Below are positions 5,767 to 5,920 of a stretch of DNA of 5,920 bases, in pieces. The DNA is from Pseudomonadota bacterium (GTDB lineage Bacteria; Pseudomonadota; Gammaproteobacteria; Burkholderiales; Burkholderiaceae_C), in contig JAFAGF010000016.1 in assembly GCA_023422975.1 (NCBI GenBank), positions 1-5,920 of the forward strand. Direction: 5' to 3'. Below the pieces are notes generated by a model that was given only the letters and a program-made list of their open reading frames with translations, was not told where the DNA came from and did not search any database. The position numbers and the translations under genes are program-made. Every line of letters starts with the position of its first letter. The stretch's first letter is position 1.

Positions 5767-5877
5767 TGGGTGAGCGTCGTTGCCTAGGAGCGAGACGGCA
5801 GGTGGTGCCGTCTGCTGCCCTCCCGAGCCTCACGCCACCGCGGGTACGGGGTGGTCGCTGCAACGCTCCTCGGAAGG
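5767..5877 (-). ncRNA. SAH riboswitch (S-adenosylhomocysteine-sensing) upstream of ahcY
   Basis: The - strand carries the conserved core CCGAGGAGCGTTGCAGCG near its 5' end, AGGCTCGG in the middle and AACGACGCTCACCC near its 3' end, as in the SAH riboswitch class. P1 pairs GAGCGT (5868-5863) with ACGCTC (5777-5772). P2 pairs CCACC (5854-5850) with GGTGG (5839-5835), extended by two CG pairs around a bulged A. The pseudoknot pairs CCTTCCGAG (5877-5869) with CTCGGGAGG (5827-5819), 9 bp with one G·U. A variable hairpin, AGACGGCA (5813-5806) with TGCCGTCT (5800-5793), is perfect over 8 bp. This class binds SAH, discriminates against SAM, and raises expression of SAH-recycling genes such as ahcY, the gene 82 bases downstream. 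Confidence 0.95.
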
Positions 5878-5890
5878 AAAAGAAGCGCCG

Positions 5891-5896
5891 ATTGTA
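5891..5896 (-). promoter_or_regulatory. Probable -10 element of the ahcY promoter
   Basis: TACAAT on the - strand matches the sigma-70 consensus TATAAT at five of six positions. A transcript starting about 7 bases on (near 5884) would begin just ahead of the riboswitch pseudoknot strand at 5877, as expected for a leader RNA. The matching -35 position (about 5913-5920) has no good TTGACA match and lies at the window edge, so the promoter is only partly supported. Confidence 0.55.
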
Positions 5897-5920
5897 ATCG
5901 AGCCCTTCAGGGTTTGCCGC

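Overview
The window looks like chromosomal core sequence from a GC-rich betaproteobacterium, most likely a member of the Comamonadaceae (relatives of Acidovorax, Rhodoferax and Polaromonas). This rests on protein similarity recalled from memory, the gene order ahcY-tlyA-metF behind an S-adenosylhomocysteine (SAH) riboswitch, and two intergenic palindromic elements that resemble repeats I associate with that family. The family-level placement is inference. There is no sign of an insertion sequence, prophage, CRISPR array, tRNA or rRNA.

Layout. On the + strand there is one gene, rlmJ (84-986), a 23S rRNA adenine-N6 methyltransferase. It is followed by a long, nearly perfect hairpin (1007-1102) with T tracts on both strands that can stop transcription from either side. 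Everything to the right is on the - strand. Read in the direction of transcription from the right edge, it holds a probable promoter (-10 near 5891-5896), an SAH riboswitch (about 5767-5877), ahcY (5685-4270), a structured 133-base spacer, a tlyA-family methyltransferase gene (4136-2970), a 126-base spacer with two hairpins, metF (2843-1998), and a gene for a short RlpA-like lipoprotein (1928-1290). No canonical terminator was seen between these four genes, so one long transcript is possible, though not shown.

How the genes fit together. AhcY removes SAH, the by-product of every SAM-dependent methylation, and releases homocysteine. MetF makes the 5-methyl-tetrahydrofolate that converts homocysteine back to methionine. 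TlyA and RlmJ are themselves SAM-dependent rRNA methyltransferases that generate SAH. The riboswitch at the head of the cluster is the obvious sensor for this cycle. RlpA is a cell-envelope protein with no evident link to methylation.

The points most worth a second look are an 11-bp helix that could mask the ahcY ribosome-binding site and shares bases with a P1-competing hairpin of the riboswitch, and a charged insertion of about 85 residues inside the catalytic domain of the TlyA protein. I did not find a wholly new system. The window is mostly well-conserved housekeeping sequence with some unusual local features.
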